From Auxenochlorella pyrenoidosa (taxonomy: Eukaryota > Chlorophyta > Trebouxiophyceae > Chlorellales > Chlorellaceae): a stretch of 48,721 nt of DNA. The notes below the pieces were generated by a model. That model ran no database searches. It saw nothing but the letters and a program-made list of their open reading frames with translations, and was not told where the DNA came from. The position numbers were made by a program, and so were the translations under genes. Within the stretch, counting starts at the first letter, position 1, and each line of letters opens with the position of its first letter. Below are positions 1 through 12,233 of this stretch, one piece after another. The stretch lies in assembly GCA_001430745.1 (NCBI GenBank), contig KQ481946.1, positions 763,681 through 812,401 of the forward strand, read 5' to 3'.

Positions 1-28
1 CCACCCCACCCCTTCCCCCGCTGCGCAG

Positions 29-887
29 ATCAACAGCTTTGAGACGCAGCTGCCGGCGCCGCAGTGCCTGCCGCGCGGCAGCGATGCCAGCGACACCTTC
101 CGCGCCGTCTTCATCCGCGCGCCCGCCATCACTGAGACGGGGCCAGGTGAGCTGCCGCCCCTGCCGCTGTGCTCTGTTGTCTCAATCAGTGGCTGCCATG
201 CGCAGGCCGGCGCAGGTCAGGGCCCCAACCCTCGGGCATTTCTCTTTGCTTCACCCCTGGCTGCGCCCCTGCCCTTGGGCCCCCCCTGCAGGCGTGGAGG
301 TGCTGGCCGAGTACCGGCTGACTGCAGAGGAGAGGGCGGCGCAGGGGCAGGACAGCGTGGTGGTGGCGGTGCGCAGCGGCCCCCTCATGGCCACCGCGTT
401 CCACCCGGAGCTCACGCAGGCGAGGCAGCGGGGCGGCGGGTCGCGATTCCTGCCGGTTGTGCAGCGCTGCCAGCAAGGGAGCCGACAAGCTGCATCGCTC
501 AGGGCCAGTGGGCCCGCCGGCGAGGCGGGGCCTCATCTCCGGGGCTGGCAGCGCGTGCGTGCAGTGCAGCGGGAGGGCATGTGCATGGCGGTTGCTCGAT
601 GCGGCGCCTGCTCTTATCTGCACCCGCTCTGCGGAAGCTGCCCCGGCTTCGGCTGCAGCAAGTCATGCTCTGGATGGCAGAGCTTGCCTCCCAGCTCTCA
701 ACTTACTGTAACCCTGCACTCTGTCTTCTGTTGTCTGTAGGACTCGCGGTGGCACGAGCTGTTCGTGCAGATGGTGCAGCAGCATGCAGCGGATGTGGCG
801 GCGGCGGCAGCGGCAGCACCCGCGCCAGATCCCTTTGCCAAGCTTGGCCGCGCCCCCAACCGCCCTGCCGACCTGCCTTTCTACTGA
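29..887 (+). CDS. PDX2: PDX2/PdxT glutamine amidotransferase, pyridoxal 5'-phosphate synthase subunit (5' partial)
   Basis: Glutaminase subunit of the PDX1-PDX2 pyridoxal phosphate synthase; it releases ammonia from glutamine for vitamin B6 synthesis. Only the C-terminal part is in the window. The model has three exons: 29-146, 292-419 and 741-887. They join in frame. The protein shows the family signatures FRAVFIRAPAI, then VVVAVRSGPLMATAFHPELT, then DSRWHELFVQMV. The H and E of FHPEL are the His and Glu of the known Cys-His-Glu triad; the Cys lies upstream of the window. The tail after VQMV is Ala-rich and ends in PADLPFY. Intron 2 (420-740) starts with GC (CAG|GCGAGG), there is no GT at that point, and the phase supports it. 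The gene converges on the next one. Confidence 0.93.
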
Positions 888-1837
888 AGGAGCTGCGGGT
901 TGCTGTGCCTGCGGCTTGACACCACAATCCTCCATGTGCCTCTGGTTGCACATGCTCTGCACCGCCGCACCCTTGGAACATGACGCAACGCGCGATCCTA
1001 GGCTGCCCTCCCCATTCTTTCCTGTGCCTGCTTGCGCTGTTCTGCAAGCATGTGCGTGGATGTGATTTTCCGATTGCACTCTGCCCATTTCATTTCATCC
1101 TCAAGAAATCCTTGCAAATGCAAGACATATGCGGCCAGCAGGCTGGGCAGAGGAGGGGTGGGACAGGGATGAATAGTTTCTTGGGGTCCTGTGCTGAAGG
1201 AAAATAGCACTGGCCAAGTAGTGGTGTCGTTGAGAGAGCCCCAATCTAGTCGAGAAGGATCGGCGGTGCATATGCGGTGAAGCCGCCTTGCGGGGCTTTG
1301 TGGGCAGGAGAGGAGAGCTGGGCGGCGAGACGAGGAGGGGAAGACGAGGATCGCCCATATCAGATACCAGCAGGTTGAGCAGAATCAAGTGTTTCTAGGT
1401 GTAGTTCAGCACGAGGATCAGGAGAGGGGCATCAAAACGCTGCCCATGAAAGGGACAGAGGAATTCTGTGTTGGGTGAGGATGAATGCATGTATGGCAGA
1501 GGGAGCGCTCCAGCCGAATGGCTGGGTTTTAGAGTACAGACAGTAAGAAGGAGGACGGGTGGCATGGCAGGAGGAGAAGAATGTCTCACCGCCAGCAGCG
1601 CATGTTGTTTGCGGCCAGCCAATAAGCCAAAAACAACGCCGCTGCGGGGTGAGAGGCTTGGGATCTGATCTGCTGGACATGCTGCCCTGCGGGCGGGGGC
1701 GCCACTTGTCGGCGCGAACCAGCGACCCAGTCTCCTGAGCATCTCAGCTCTGGCATGCTGTCAGGGGGCCGCCGGGCCGTCACTGCCCGGGCAGGGGACT
1801 CTGGGCAGCGCCGGGCTGTCACGAGCGGGGTGCAGGG
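888..1837. other. Intergenic region between two convergent genes
   Basis: About 950 bases between the PDX2 stop and the stop of the minus-strand cyclin-like gene. It should hold both 3' untranslated regions. I see no conserved coding frame, RNA gene or repeat here, and no clear TGTAA polyadenylation signal next to either stop. Confidence 0.6.
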
Positions 1838-3433
1838 TCACAGCACCAGGCCGCCCTTCTTGAGCACCGCCTGCACCTCCCAGTCGATGGCGATGAGGGT
1901 CGCAAGCTCGCGGTCGCTCAGCAGCGCTGCGTGCGCATCAGTGGCCTTGCACATGAGCGTGCTGCAGGTGGGGAAGTAGGGGGGCCATGGGGGTGGGTTT
2001 GGGGGTTAAGGTGGGGCGGCGTGCGTGCAATGGCAGGTGTGGCAAGTGGCGGCAGCTGCAGGGCGCATTGCTGCGCTCGGATGGCAGCATGGCACTCTGC
2101 CGGTTTGGCTGCCTGCTGGGCTCCCCGCTCTGCTCAATGCTGCTGTCTCAACAGCCTGGCCCCTGCTGCCTCGCTCCCGGTCCCCACTCACCGGTTGGGC
2201 ACGGCTGTGCGCACAGAGGCGTGCTTGAGGGCGATCCACCAGCAGGAGATGAGGTCGTGGTCGAGCAGGTCCTTGCGAGCCAGGTACTGCGGCAGGAGGA
2301 GGGGTACAGCTGTGGAAGGTCAGGGTGCGCGGCGGGCTGAAGCAGGGTGGCATGGGCTGGCTAGATCTGGGAGGGGGTGGGCCTGGTGGCTGGTCATTGC
2401 TTCGGCCACGGCAGTACACCCCGGCTGTACTGCCCCAACTGGCAGCCACCAGCCCTCCACTCACATCCAATGGGAACTGGCCCACACATGCGGCCTCCAC
2501 CTGCAGAGACAGGCCGAGCGCATTTACAAGTCAGACAGATGTGACAAGGGGGCAGCAGCCTGCTGCCAGGCTGGGCAGCGGTTGAGAGACCGTTGACGCG
2601 CTAGCAGGCAGGAAGCATGGCTGAAGGGGCACACGCAGGCTCATCCCGGCCTTATGGTCTCGCACACCTGCAGGGAGCGCAGGTACTTGAAGAGGTACAG
2701 CCCGCACTCGATGAGGTGCTCCGTCATGTGCACCTGCAGCAGGGTGGGTGGGTGGATTGGGGTGGGCCTCGGGGGGGGGGGGGGGGGGTCCTCGTCAGGC
2801 ATCTGGGCGCCCAACGGGCACATGGTGGCATCCTCCCGGGCATGCAAGGCTGCAGTCCCAACCGCGCCCTCGCACCGAGCCTGCGTGCTGGTTAACTCGC
2901 GTGCAACCCCTGGTTCACAGTGGCATCACCCGCCCACCTTGGGCTGCAGCTGCACCAGGCGCTGTCCCCAGAAGGCCAGTTGCGACCGCAGCATCTCCTC
3001 CAACCCCGGGGCCAGCGGGGTGGGCTCCGCCTCGTCCTCAGCCGCATCCACCAGCAGGGTGTCGCTGCTGGAGGCGGAGCAGCCGCTGCTGCTGCGGCTC
3101 ATGGCTGCGCACTCGTCTGCGGCACACTCATCGCTGCCGCAGTGGGAGCAGGGGGCGCCGCCGGCGCAGCCCATCTCAGAACTGAGTCGCCGGCGCTTGC
3201 CTTCATCCTCCTGAATGATCAAAGGATAATAAAAAGCTATTTAGTTGGCAGACAGGAAGGACTGCACGGCCGCTGGGCGTTTCGTGGGATGGCGGGCCGG
3301 GAGCAGGCGCCAAGTACAGGCTCACCCGCGGGGGCGTGCAGGTCTCCAGCTCGCCATCCCCGGGCCTGGGGGCATTGGGGGCAGTGACACGCCGCTCGTC
3401 GCAGTCGTCCAAGAGGTGCGCACACTCGGCCAT
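1838..3433 (-). CDS. Divergent cyclin-like protein, about 233 aa
   Basis: Six exons join in phase: 3326-3433, 2938-3210, 2668-2733, 2465-2500, 2192-2286 and 1838-1961. The start ATG at 3433 has a good context and begins MAECAHLLDDC. Residues 1-100 are low complexity, Ser/Cys/acidic-rich. The rest can be laid onto a cyclin N-terminal box: RSQLAFWGQRLVQLQ matches helix 1, HLIECGLYLFKYLRSL helix 2, DLLDHDLISCWWIALKHAS helix 3 (the usual LLIASKYEE position), and LLSDRELATLIAIDWEVQAVL helix 5. The spacing agrees, but the MRAILVDWL and KYEE signatures are degenerate and there is no second cyclin box. CDK binding is therefore inferred. It could be another cyclin-box fold protein, or lineage specific. 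Confidence 0.6.
2771..2788 (+). repeat. 18-base poly-G tract in an intron
   Basis: Uninterrupted run of 18 G in the second intron of the cyclin-like gene, which reads as poly-C in the transcript. The length is unreliable because such tracts are prone to slippage and assembly error. Confidence 0.85.
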
Positions 3434-4038
3434 GTTGTTGCGAGCCTCCCGGCGTGCTTGGAGCCCTTGCGGCGTGCAAGGCAATGCCACAGATCAACGA
3501 TTTGGGAAAAATACAGGCTGGGGGTACGCTTAAGCGGCAGGAAGGGCGTTAGCCTCAGGAAGCTGAGCACGCTGTGAGTGCGCCCCGAGGCGGCGCCCTC
3601 GAAAACTCCATCCCAGTTTTGGTGGGCTCGAGTCAAAGGGCGGGCGATCAGCTGCGATCACGGCGATAATTTAAGTCGGAATAAGGTGCCAGGAAGGCGC
3701 GGGCACTCCTGTACAAGCTCTGGCAGTCAAGGCGCCCCTGGGAGCCGAGCGGTCATTAGCGGCTGCGCCGGGATAACTGTGCCAACAGCAGGCCCCGCCG
3801 AAGCTGTGTCAGTTTCACAGGTACGACCCTCAGGGTTGCACGGCCAAGCAATCAAATCAGTCATGAGCAACGCATGCAGTGCGCACGCAATCATCAGAGA
3901 GCAACATCAACCCAAGCAGTCAACAGAAAGCAACGTACAGAACGCGTGCTGGGCAAGCCGGATACTGCCAGTGACAGGCTGTCCCCCCAGGCGCGGGTTC
4001 CCGCCTGCGCCGGCCCGGCAGCCGCTGCAAGGGACCCC
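3434..4038. other. Intergenic region; 5' flank of cyclin-like gene and 3' end of golgin
   Basis: About 605 bases between two genes on the minus strand. It should contain the promoter and 5' UTR of the cyclin-like gene and the 3' UTR of the golgin. A plus-strand open frame from 3578 runs through it, but it continues through golgin exons as a shadow. I see no element I can name. Confidence 0.55.
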
Positions 4039-7000
4039 TCAAGAAGAGGGCGAGGTGAGGCCGGGCAGCCGGAAGAAGCTGGTCTGGGCTGCCGCCTTGG
4101 CCTGCACCCTGGCCAGCTCCTCAGGGGAAAACTCCAGCAGCCGCGCCAGCACCGGCACCATGGCGGAGCCAGCGGGCAGCTCGCCTGCACCAGCGCGAGG
4201 GCCGAGGGAGCACGCGGGGTGGGCACAGCAGCCATGCAGCACCCTGGGGCGCGCAGCTAAAACGGGCGAGCGAGAAGCGCCGCGGGACGCGCACGGCCGT
4301 GTGTCCGGGCACCTGCCCGCCGCCAGGCCGGCCGGCGCCGCGCACCCGACTCAAAGGCACGCAGCAGCACGTTCTTCAGGTAGTCGACGTCCAGCCCCTC
4401 GCGCTTCTCCTTGCGCCTGCAGGGGTGGTGGTGGTGGGGAGAAGGGGTTGGGGGGTTGGGGTGGGGGGTTCAGGCGGGCGGGCAGAACCAGGGGAGGCAG
4501 CGGTCACCCTCGGTGCCGCGGTCCCCCCCTGCCCACCCCCATGTTTGCTGCCCTTGGCAGGCCAAGCTCAAGGGTGCAGGTGCTGCCGATGTGGCTGGCA
4601 AAGGGCTTAGATTGCGTGAGCCCGGGTGGGGCCCCCACCTGAGCTCGGCAATCTCCTCCTTGAGCACGGCGGTGGCCTTGTCGCGCAGCGCGTGCGTGCG
4701 CTCGCTGTCCGCCAGCTCGCGCTCCAGGGCGGTCGCGCGCACCTGCAACCGCAGCGACGCGGCGGCGGGAAGCCACTCAGCAGGGGCGCGGATCGGCGCC
4801 GGGCCCGCTGTGTGCGTGCAGCTCACTGCTGCCAGCCATGCCGCAGGCTGCGCATCCCTGCAAAGCAGGTAGCCTAGGGCCCATGCGACAGCAGTATTGG
4901 CGGCCGCTAGCAAGGTGCTCCCCGCAATCCACGCCTTGCCTGTAGCACTGCCAGCTGGTCGCGCGGCGAGACGGCTGCGCCGCTGGCGCGCGGCGGGCGC
5001 GGCACGCCTGCCGCCGCGCCCGCTGGCTGCTCGTCTGCCGGCTCGATCTCAGAAGAGATGCTCTCGGCACGGCTGGCGCCGGCTGCAATCATGCTTGCGC
5101 CCGCCGGTCCCGCTGGCGGGCTGCCCACACGGCTGCCCGTGCCAGGGCCTGATGGCGGCAGCGGCGGCGAGGCGGCAGCTGCCTCTGCGTACCCCACAGT
5201 GGGGCCACTGAAGCGCAGCGTGGTGCCCCCCGGAGACAGCAGGCTGTCCAGCGAAGGCTCGCCAGCACCCAGGTTGTTGGGCTCGCCGCCCGCCAGCGCA
5301 GCCGCCACCGCCGCACGCACGGCTGCCGAGGAGCTGGTTGCACCAGCGGCAGGGCCGGCTGTTCTCGGCTGAGAGGCGGCCGGCGCTGCAGCCTGTGGCG
5401 CAGCGCTCGCCGCCCTCGCCGCCGCGGCCGCGGCCTCTGCTGCAGCTGCCGCGTCTTCGGCGGCGCGCGCGCGAGACTCGGCTTGTTCTGCCCGCTGAGT
5501 CGCCTCCTGCGTTGCACGCTGTGCTGCCTGCAGATCAGACTGCAAAAAGCGGGGCATTTGTGCAGTGCTTCAGCATGTGCTTGAGGGCCAGAGAAGCCGC
5601 CCAACCAGCGAAACAGACGTCATCAGGGCGCGCTTGTCGGAACCTTCCCAACGCCCTGTGCACAAGCCGTCCCAAAGCGCTCCACCTCAACCCACCTCAA
5701 GAGTGGCAGCCCTCTGCCGCTGCTCCGCCAGCGTCGCCTGCGCCCGCTCCAGCCCAGCAGCCAGCGATGCATGCTTGGCCTGCAGCTCCGCCGCGGCCGC
5801 CGCCCCCGCCGCCGCCGCTTCCTGGTCTGCAGCGCCCCGCTGCTGCGCGGTCTCCAGCTGCTGCTGCAGCGCTGTTCGCTGCTGCTCCAGCTCGCGCTGC
5901 GCTGCACCCGCCTGCTCCCTTGCCGTTGCCAGGTCCGCCTCAGCAGCCGTCTGCGCTTCCTGGGCGGCAGCCAGCTGGCGCCGAGCCTCCACAAGCTGCC
6001 CAGCCTGCTGCCGAGCCACCGCCAGCTGCTGCTGCGCCTCGGCCAGCTGCTCACGAGCTGCTGCAAGCTCCGTGTCGGCGGCGCCGCGGGCCTGCCCCTG
6101 CGCTGCAGCCGCCTCTGCTGCTTGCTGCCGCGCCTCTGCCAGCTCTGCCTGCAGCGCCGCCATGGCCTGGGCCTGCTCTTCAGCCTGCTGCTGCAGCGCG
6201 GCAAGGCTCTCTGTGCCGGCAGCAGCCGCCGCCGCTGCTGCCTCTGCAGCTGCCAGCTTGGCGGCCAGCTCAGCGCTGCTGCCCTTTGCGGCGGCCAGCT
6301 CTGCCGCCAGCGAGGCGACCTCTGCTCGGGCAGCATCTGCTGCCGCCTGCGCCTCGGCCAGCTGCTGCACCTGCTCACCAGCCGCGTGCTCCCGCTCTGC
6401 TGCTGCCTGCGCCGCCGCCTGCGCCGCCGCCAGCTGCTGCGCGAGCCGCTCCCTGCCTGCCTGCGCCTCTGCCAGCTCAGCAGCCGCCGCCTCTGCCGCC
6501 TCTTGTGCGGCCTCGAGGTCGGCCTCTGCAGCGCCCGCAGCCTCCCGAGTAAGGGCCAGCTCTTCTGCCAAGTGATCCCGCTTGCCAGCCGCAGCAGCCG
6601 CCTCTTCACGCGCGGCAGCCAGCTGCTGCGCCAGCTGCTCTCTGTCCGCGGCTGCAGCTGCCGCCTCCTCCTGTGAGGCAGCAAGGTGTGCCGAGAGCTC
6701 CTGTTCGCGCTGGGCGGAGGCCGCCAGTGCTGCCTCATGCTCCTGCTGCTGGGCCGCTGCCGCTGCGGCCGCCGCTGCCGCTGCCTCCAGCGCTGCTGCC
6801 TGCTGCTGCGCGTGCTGCTGGTCCCGCTGGGCGTCTGCCAGCTGGCGCTCCAGCTCAGCATGCTGCGCTGCAGCCACCTCAGCCTGCTGCCGCTCACGTG
6901 CCAGCTGCTCCGCCAGCTGCTGCTTCTCTTCTACGAGCGCCTCGGCAGCGCCGCGAGCGGCAGCCAGCTCTGCGCTGGCAGCCTCTGCCGCCGTCAGCTG

Positions 7001-10000
7001 ATGCGCAAGCTGCTCTTTCTCAGCAGCAGCGGCAGCGGCAGCCTGGCGCGCCTCTGCCAGTTCTGCTTCAAGATCGGCCCGGGCAGCCGCAGCTGCTGCC
7101 GCGGCGGCTGCCGCGGCCGCTGCCACCCGGCCCTGACCCTCATCAGCCTCGGCCTGCAGGCTATCGGCCTGCTGCCGCAGCACGGCAACCTCGCGCTCAC
7201 GGTCTGCCAGCGCCTGCTGCAGCTCAGCCACCGCTTCCTGGGCGGCCGCTGACGCCTGCTCCGCCGCCGCCTGCCCAGCTGCCGCTGCCGCAGCAGCCCC
7301 CTGGAGCTCTTCAAGCTCGCTAGCAACAGCCTGCCGCTGCTCCTCTGCTGCTGCCTCAGCCGCCTGCTGAGCCGTCGCCAGCTGGGCAGCCAGCTCAGCG
7401 CCTCGCTGGCGTTCCGCCTCCACCTCCTGCTGCAGCACAGCGGCCCGCTGCTCCGCCTCGGCGGCAGCACCGCTGCCGCGCTCTTGCTCAGCGGCAAGCG
7501 CCGCCTGCGCCGCCTCCAGCTGCCTTGCCAGCTCGCCACGGGTGGCTTCGGATGCCTCAAGGCCAGCGGCTGCTTCGTCTGCTGCCTTTTGAAGCTGCTG
7601 CTGGAGATCCGCCTCGGCTGCAGCCAGACGCGCCACCTCGTCCCTCAGTGATGCTGCAGACGCGTCAGCCTCCTGCTGCGCATGCTGCGCCTGCTGCGCC
7701 GCCTCTCGCAGCCGCTGCTGCGCCTCGTGCGCCTCGACCGCCGCCGCCTGCAGCTGCTGCAGCTGCTCATGCAGCAGCGCGGCCTCTGCAGCCTTGTCCG
7801 CCGCGTGTTGCTGCGCATCATGCAGCGCGGCGGCTCGCTCGCTGTCCCCAGCAGCGGCAGCCGCAAGCTCCTCCCGCAGGCGTGCAGCCTCTGCAGCCGC
7901 GTCTGCCAGCGCCTGCTGCTGCCGCTGCTGCTCCTCATGCAGCAGCGCACCCTCAGAGGCCTTGTCGGCAAGCTGCTGCTGCAAATGGTGCCTCTCTGTC
8001 TCCACCTGCTGCAACCGCTGCTCCAGCTCGGCAGCAGCCGCCCCCGCAGCCCCACCACCGGCCGCCGCCGCCGCAGTGCCCGGCTGCTCCTCCAGCTGGC
8101 GCTGCAGGGCGGCAACCTGCTCTGCCGCTGCCCCTGCACGTTGCTCTGCTGCCGTGGCGGCAGCCTGCGCATCAGCCAGCTGCGCCAGCAGGTGCTCCCG
8201 CTCCTCCTGCATGCGCCTTAGCTCCTGGGAGTTGCCGCCCTGCAGGCAACAGCAGTGCAGGCACAGCACAGGCTGTTGGTCCCAGCATGCACGGCGGGAC
8301 AGCCCCGACGGCCCACGGCGCTCCTCCTGCTCCGCAGCTGCAGCCGGGCCTGCAGCACAGTGGCAGGCACGCGCCTTAGCGGAGGCAGGGAAGGGCGAGA
8401 AGTCGCCGGGCGTCCTGGCGGCTGCCAGCGCCAGCTCCTGCGTTGGAGAGGTGGGCCGTGGGATGCAGGGGCTGGCAAGAGGGCACCAAGGCAGCAGCAG
8501 CAGCAGCCGCGCAAGTTGCATACCAAGCGCCGTCCCCACACCAGCTGCACCCTCAAGTGCCCGCTCGGGCCCTTGAACATCGCAGAATGGGGTCGAAAAC
8601 CCTGCCTGCACCCACGTTCGCAGCTCCTGCCGTGCCCCACTGCCTGCCACCGTGCCCACTGCCCTGGGCCCCACCTGCTGCACCCCCAGTGCGCGCAGCT
8701 GCTCCACCTCCTGTCGCAGCTCTCTGCGCTCATGCTCCGCCGCCTCCAGCTGCGCCTGCAGCGCCTCCAGCTGCAGCAAGGGAGCAAGCAGTGGGCACGG
8801 CCGACATGAGCAGTGGGCGGCAGGGGGGCAGGGCATCAAAACCTGACGTAAAATCACGTGTAAGAGGCTTATCAGGGTGCAGCCCCCGGCCCCAGGGCAG
8901 GCCCCAGGCGGCCGCACCTGGTGGTGCAGCTGCGCGGTGTCGCGATCGGGCGAGAAGGCCGGGTTGCTCAGCACGGCAGCGGTGGGGGTGGCTGGCAGCG
9001 CGGGTGAGATGCCCTCCGCTCCGGCCGGGCCGGCGGGGGCCATGTCGGCAGGGCCAAAGTCCAGAAGGTCGCCGCCCTCCCAGCCGCCCCCGCTGCCAGC
9101 CTCTGCCACCGCAGGGGCCTCTGCAGCAGCGCTGGGGGCCGCCGCCTGCTGGGGCTGCTGCGCGGCTGCCTCTGTCTGCTGCGCGCGCTGCGTCGCGGCC
9201 GCCAGCTGGCGCTGCACGGCCTCCAGCTGCGCCTCGAGCGCCTCTCGCTGGGCAGCCGACTCGGCCAGCTCGCCCTGCAGGTGGCACACATGGCAGGCCA
9301 AGTAGGGCTCAGAGGGAGTGGGTGCACTTTGCCCAGGCTGGTCCAAAACAGCGGTCCATCTTTACTTGCTGTACACTGAATGCTGTACACTGAACAGAGC
9401 AGACTCAGGTCGCAGGCCCAAGCAAGCCAGGCAGCGGGGGGTTGTGTCGCCGGTGGACGCACGTGTATGCACCAGCTGCAAGTGCTGCATGGTTTGCCCT
9501 TGGGCTGCCAGCGGCGCTGCACGAATCGCGGCATGCACATGCTGTCAAAAGCGGCGGCATGCTGGCACCAGCAAACAGAGGCAACCAGGAAGCAATCATG
9601 GCTCGCGCAGCAGCAACGGCCAACGCACCTTGAGCTGGTCGATGCTGCCGCCAGTGGTGGCGATGCTGCGCTCCATCCGCGCCAGCAGGTCCTCGGCAAA
9701 GCCGCCGCCGCGCCCGCCCTCCGCGCCTGCCATCGGCGACAGCGGCTCCGACGGCTGCGGGGTGGCGGCAGCAGCGCAGGCTCGCAGCGGGGTCACGAGC
9801 AGAATCGCCTGAGGACGTTACTCACAGGCATGGCGTAGAGAGGGCGCCTGCCGCCGGGGACAGCAGCCCAGCCAGCTCTCAAGGGCAGATGAGCCCGGCA
9901 TGGGTGGCGCACAAGCAAGCACAGGGTGCCCAGGCCAGCCGGCAGCCATGGAGGCGCGGTGCAGGGAGGGAGTGCTACCGGCAACTCACCAGGGGGGAGG

Positions 10001-12233
10001 CCGAGGCGGCGGTGGAGGCCAGCTGCTGGTCCAGCACGTGCAGGCGCTGGGCCTGCTCTGCCTGCTGCGCCTGCTGCGTGCGCTGCTGCTCCGCCAGCGC
10101 GGCCTCCAGCTTGGGAGATGCGCTGGCGCAGCGCCTCGCGCTCCGCCTCGTCCGCCGCCACACGCTCTGCCTGCGCGGCGCCGTCGCCCGCCGCCGCCGC
10201 CGCGCCCTGGCTCGCCTGCCGCGCCTGCTGCTGCTGCTGCTCGGCCAGCGCCGCCTCCAGCGCAGCCACGGCCTGCCGCAGGCTGGAGGCCTCTGCAGCC
10301 GCCTGCTGCTCCCGCGCCTCGGCCGCCGCCCGCTGCTCTGCCTGGGCAGCTCGCTGGGCCTCTGCTGCCTGCTGAGCCTGCTGCTGGGCGTCCAGCTGCT
10401 GTCGCAGCGCGGCGGCCTCGGCAGCAGCTGCCTCCAGCTGCTGCTCCCAGTGCTGCTGCAGGTCAGCAGCCTCGACAGCAGCCACTTTGACTGCTGCACC
10501 CAGCTGCTGCCGCTGAGCCGCCGCCTCCTCTGCCGCCGCTGCCTGCTCCGCCAACTGCTGCCGCAGCGCGGCAGCCTCGGCGGCAGCAGCCTCCAGCTGG
10601 TGCTCCCAGTGCTGGTTAAGGTCGGCCGCTGCAGCCTCGGCAGCCTGCGCCTGCTCCTGCAGCCGCGAGCGCAGGTCGGCGCCCTCCTGCTGTGCAGCAT
10701 GCAGCTGCTCGCGTAGCGCGGCTGCCTCGGCGGCGGCTGCCTCCAGCTGGGCCTGCTGCTCCAAGCCGCTGCGCTGGGCTGCTGCATCCCGCTCAGCCTG
10801 GAGCTGCGCACGCGCCGCCTCCAGCTCCGCGTGCAAGGTAGCGGCACGCGCCTCTGCCTCCTCGGCTCGCTGGAGCGCCGCTGCGGCTGCCGATGCCGCC
10901 TGCTCCCCCCCTGCGGCGCTCGGCGGGGCGGCAGCCTCTGCTGCCGCCACCCGCGCCTGCTGCAGCTCCTGCTGCAGCTCCTGCACCTCGCGGCTCAGCC
11001 GCGCATTCTCTGATGCCAGCTCGGCTGTTTCGGCAGCCGACGGGTGCTCGGGCGCTGTCGCCGGCGGCGCCGCGGCGGCCTCTGTCGCTGCCGTCCTGGC
11101 CTCCTCCAGCTGCCGCCGCAGCTCCGCCAGCTCGCCCTCTGCCGCGGCAGCCACGCTGCGCAGCTGCACACTCTGCTGGCGCTGCTGGCTCAGCGCCTCG
11201 CGCAGGCTCTCCAGCTCCGCCTCGGCGGCCGAGGCAGCGGCCGCCGCCGCGCCCCGCAGCTCGGCGTTCTGCTGGCGCAGCGCGGCCAGCTCGGACGCGT
11301 GCGCCGCCTGCGCCGCCTGCGCAGCCGCCACCGCCTCCTGCAGCTGCTGCGTGCGCCGCGCCTGCTCCTCCTCCTGCAAGCGCGGCCAGGAGGGTGGGGC
11401 GTGCAACACATTTGGGATGGCCGATGGTGGCAGCACACCTTGCCATCCTGGCATCTGCGTCGGCATCCAGCATGTCGGATACGGATTGAGCAGGTCACAG
11501 GGTGGGCAGACAAAAGATATCAGCACTGGCGGCAGGGCCAGGCCTGTGGACCAGCCCGGCCCTCCTCCCCGCCCACCATCTGCTGGCAGAGCTGCTGCAC
11601 ATCGGCCCTTAGCTTGGCATTCTCCTCGGTTGCAGCCTGCGAGGCATGCAGCCGCTCCCGTAGCGCCTTGTTCTGCAAATGCGGAGGCAGCGGCACGTGG
11701 TGGGACAGCCCAGTGCACACAGTGAACGCACCCCCCTAGCGCAGAGCTGCAGTCTTCCCTTCGTCAAGGACCCACATCACTGCCGCCGGAAGTACAGCAT
11801 GCGTATAGCAGAGGCGGCACTCAGCAGGCTGCCCTCTAACCTGGCTTTGCAGCAAGTGGATGGCCTCATCGGGGGACAGGCTGCTGAGCCCAGCGCTGTT
11901 GCTGCGTGGCAGGCCTCCCGCCCCGGCCGACGTCGACGGCCCTGCCGGCGGCAGCACATGCCCATCGCCTGCATGCGGGGCCGCCATCGGCGGCGATGTG
12001 ATCGTGACAAAGTGTGCACAGGGGCCTTTGGTGTGTCCGCGGCTTGTGGATCACACGCGGTGAGGTGTCACCCGTTCCAACCCACCTAGTTGTGTGGTGC
12101 GCCTTTGCGGTGTCTGAGAAGCCGTCCGTTGCACGGCCTGCACTTGCTGGGTGACAGCCGCCTGCGCCTTCTCAAACTGCCCCTTGGCATCGCTAGCGAG
12201 CTTCTGAAACTTCTCTTTCGACAGCCACGACAT
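4039..12233 (-). CDS. GRAB-domain golgin (GMAP-210/Rud3/plant golgin-candidate type), about 1,950 aa
   Basis: Golgins are long coiled-coil tethers on Golgi membranes; the GRAB domain binds ARF-family GTPases. Twelve exons: 12086-12233, 11841-12025, 11577-11672, 9990-11373, 9629-9754, 8918-9274, 8675-8770, 5696-8239, 4940-5539, 4639-4742, 4346-4416 and 4039-4184. The start MSWLSKEKFQKLASDAKGQF lies at 12233. Most of the protein is Ala/Gln/Glu coiled coil, including 848 residues in one uninterrupted exon. The C terminus reads DVDYLKNVLLRAFESG, then VPVLARLLEFSPEELARVQ, a clear GRAB domain at about residues 1890-1935. Exon 4 needs a one-base frame change at 10113-10115, a run of three G. The intron before exon 10's successor (donor at 4939) is GC-AG. 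No N-terminal ALPS-like lipid-packing motif is obvious. Confidence 0.88.

Noticed and set aside
5338..9400. Long Ala/Pro/Cys/Arg-rich open frames on the plus strand
   Set aside because: They are antisense or frame shadows of the GC-rich golgin coiled-coil exons and lack splice logic, domains or sensible composition.
9836..9890. Possible extra golgin exon reading GGRRPLYAMP
   Set aside because: No acceptor gives the right phase, and exon 4 joins the exon at 9629-9754 directly in frame without it.
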